DNA of 64,000 bases from Chloroflexota bacterium. GTDB taxonomy: Bacteria > Chloroflexota > Limnocylindria > Limnocylindrales > CSP1-4. Shown piece after piece: positions 63,183 through 64,000 of this stretch. Under the pieces are notes generated by a model. It was not told the DNA's origin and did not search any database. It saw nothing but the letters and a program-made list of their open reading frames with translations. How positions within the stretch are numbered: the first letter of the stretch is position 1; each line of letters begins with the position of its first letter. The stretch spans positions 27,815-91,814 of the forward strand of contig JAJXUG010000011.1 of the NCBI GenBank assembly GCA_021783095.1, read 5' to 3'. The translations under genes and the position numbers were made by a program.

Positions 63183-63214
63183 AGCGGCGGGCGGGATGAC
63201 TCCCGCCCGCCGCT
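63183..63214. terminator. terminator hairpin between convergent genes
   Basis: A perfect 14-bp stem, AGCGGCGGGCGGGA (63183-63196) with its complement at 63201-63214, closes on TGAC. A second hairpin (around 63222-63246) follows on the way to the minus-strand surface-protein gene. Together they end both convergent transcripts. Confidence 0.8.
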
Positions 63215-63265
63215 TCCACGTGGCCGACCGGAGGGTCTCCGGCCGGCCGTTCGTCTAGCTGGGGC

Positions 63266-64000
63266 TCAGCTGCCCGCGAAGGTCAGGCTCTGCGTGGAGC
63301 CCGGGACGAGGATCGCCCCGACAGAGGTCGAGTAGGTGTAGGTCCAGGGATCCGGCACCGTGATCGGCAGGGACATACCGACCACACTCTTCGGCGTGTA
63401 CTTCACGCCGATGTAGAAGATCTGGCCGTTTGTCGAATCCGACACCTGGAAGGTCACCGCGGCTGGATTGCTCGCGTCCTCGGTGGCGCTGCCAATGACG
63501 TTGCAGTTGGCGTCATAGAGGGTCATCTGGCTTGTGCTGTCGTTCAGCACGTGGAAGTCGTATGTGCTTCCGGCCTTGTTCGTCTGGTTCACCGTGACGG
63601 TGAACGCGCCGCCGGGGGCGACGAGCTTGTCGTAGTAGAAGAACACGCCGGGGTTGTCCGAGCTGATCAGGCCGCCGGAAGTGTTGTAGTTGACCGTCGC
63701 CAGAGTCGACGCGGTGCCGCCCGCGAACTGCGAGCAGGTCGTGCCGGTCGGGGTGATCTGGCCGAAGGTCGTGGGCTGGTTGTTGAAGGTCACCGTGACG
63801 GGCAGCTGCGCCGGGCAGGTGACACCCGGATTGGCGGAGCTGCTGCAGGTGTTGCCCGCGAAGACCATCGCCACCTGCGGATTGGTGCTCGTGACCGAGA
63901 ACCCGTATGGGATGTTGATCTCCTGGACCAGGTAGTAGCCCTCGGCCAGGTCTGTGATCGTGATCGGGTTGGTGGTTCCGTCGATCGTCACGTTCTTGAC
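63266..64000 (-). CDS. surface protein with SpaA-like (prealbumin-type) repeat, C-terminal part
   Basis: The last 244 residues of a gene running off the right edge. The visible start region, IDGTTNPITITDLAEGYYLVQEINIPYGF, is a SpaA-like domain end typical of adhesins and pilin-like surface proteins. The rest is Thr/Ser/Asn/Gly-rich beta sequence. No sortase LPxTG signal or C-terminal membrane anchor is seen at the very end. Base composition is lower in GC than its neighbours, suggesting a different history or constraint. Confidence 0.7.
   Translation of the reverse strand, partial: VKNVTIDGTTNPITITDLAEGYYLVQEINIPYGFSVTSTNPQVAMVFAGNTCSSSANPGVTCPAQLPVTVTFNNQPTTFGQITPTGTTCSQFAGGTASTLATVNYNTSGGLISSDNPGVFFYYDKLVAPGGAFTVTVNQTNKAGSTYDFHVLNDSTSQMTLYDANCNVIGSATEDASNPAAVTFQVSDSTNGQIFYIGVKYTPKSVVGMSLPITVPDPWTYTYSTSVGAILVPGSTQSLTFAGS

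Overview
This is a very GC-rich bacterial window (about 70% GC by eye) with tightly packed operons. Start and stop codons repeatedly overlap as ATGA or GTGA. Several genes look leaderless (-10 TAnnnT just ahead of GTG), and hypFCDE and corrinoid C1 genes sit beside many sugar-catabolic enzymes. This gene content suggests an uncultivated or poorly known member of Chloroflexota (Limnocylindria-like); a high-GC actinobacterium is the main alternative. No rRNA, tRNA, CRISPR array or insertion sequence was seen.

Layout. 1-6626 (minus): one operon with a PEP-synthase-like swivelling-histidine protein, an HPr-kinase-like P-loop protein, a three-subunit molybdenum hydroxylase and a cyclase-family hydrolase cut by the left edge. 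6981-9198 (plus): cupin and split transketolase, divergent from that operon. 9247-14258: two paralogous FCD-type GntR regulators, a DUF1097 membrane protein, a protein phosphatase, an SDR and a metallo-beta-lactamase-fold hydrolase. 14274-18464: GNAT, AraC regulator and an old-yellow-enzyme-type flavin/Fe-S reductase. 18664-32142: a sugar uptake and catabolism locus (RbsABC-type transporter, ROK kinase, SIS protein, three Gfo/Idh/MocA dehydrogenases, DeoC aldolase, TIM-barrel isomerase, ROK repressor). 32271-37262: hypFCDE. 39345-49662: a corrinoid methyl-transfer locus (methyl-THF methyltransferase, MetF-MetV fusion, corrinoid activator, corrinoid protein, two non-pyrrolysine MttB-family proteins), interrupted by galE. 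49965-57773: XRE regulator, enoyl-CoA hydratase, NTF2-like protein, lrp-tpl (tyrosine phenol-lyase), PDZ protease, cold-shock protein and MFS exporter. 57962-61475: a lysine-5,6-aminomutase-alpha-like protein behind an array of palindromes, a MoaD-MoaE fusion and a membrane protein. 61607-64000: UlaG-like hydrolase, a c-di-GMP-I riboswitch ahead of a small exported protein, and the 3' end of a surface-protein gene.

How it fits together. Four promoters (6.8, 10.1, 12.5 and 27.2 kb) carry the same palindrome, ATnATCGATnAT or a close variant, directly downstream of the -10 hexamer. Two of the four lie in the divergent promoter regions of the two GntR paralogs. This suggests one catabolic regulon linking the hydroxylase/phosphotransfer operon, split transketolase, DUF1097 protein, SDR and DeoC sugar operon. 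The corrinoid locus encodes a plausible route from an N-methyl donor through the corrinoid protein to THF, with MetF-MetV taking the carbon onward and a ferredoxin-type activator repairing the cofactor. The most unusual items are the swivel-histidine/HprK-like pair, the helically phased palindrome array at 59640-59800, the shared regulon operator and the c-di-GMP switch.
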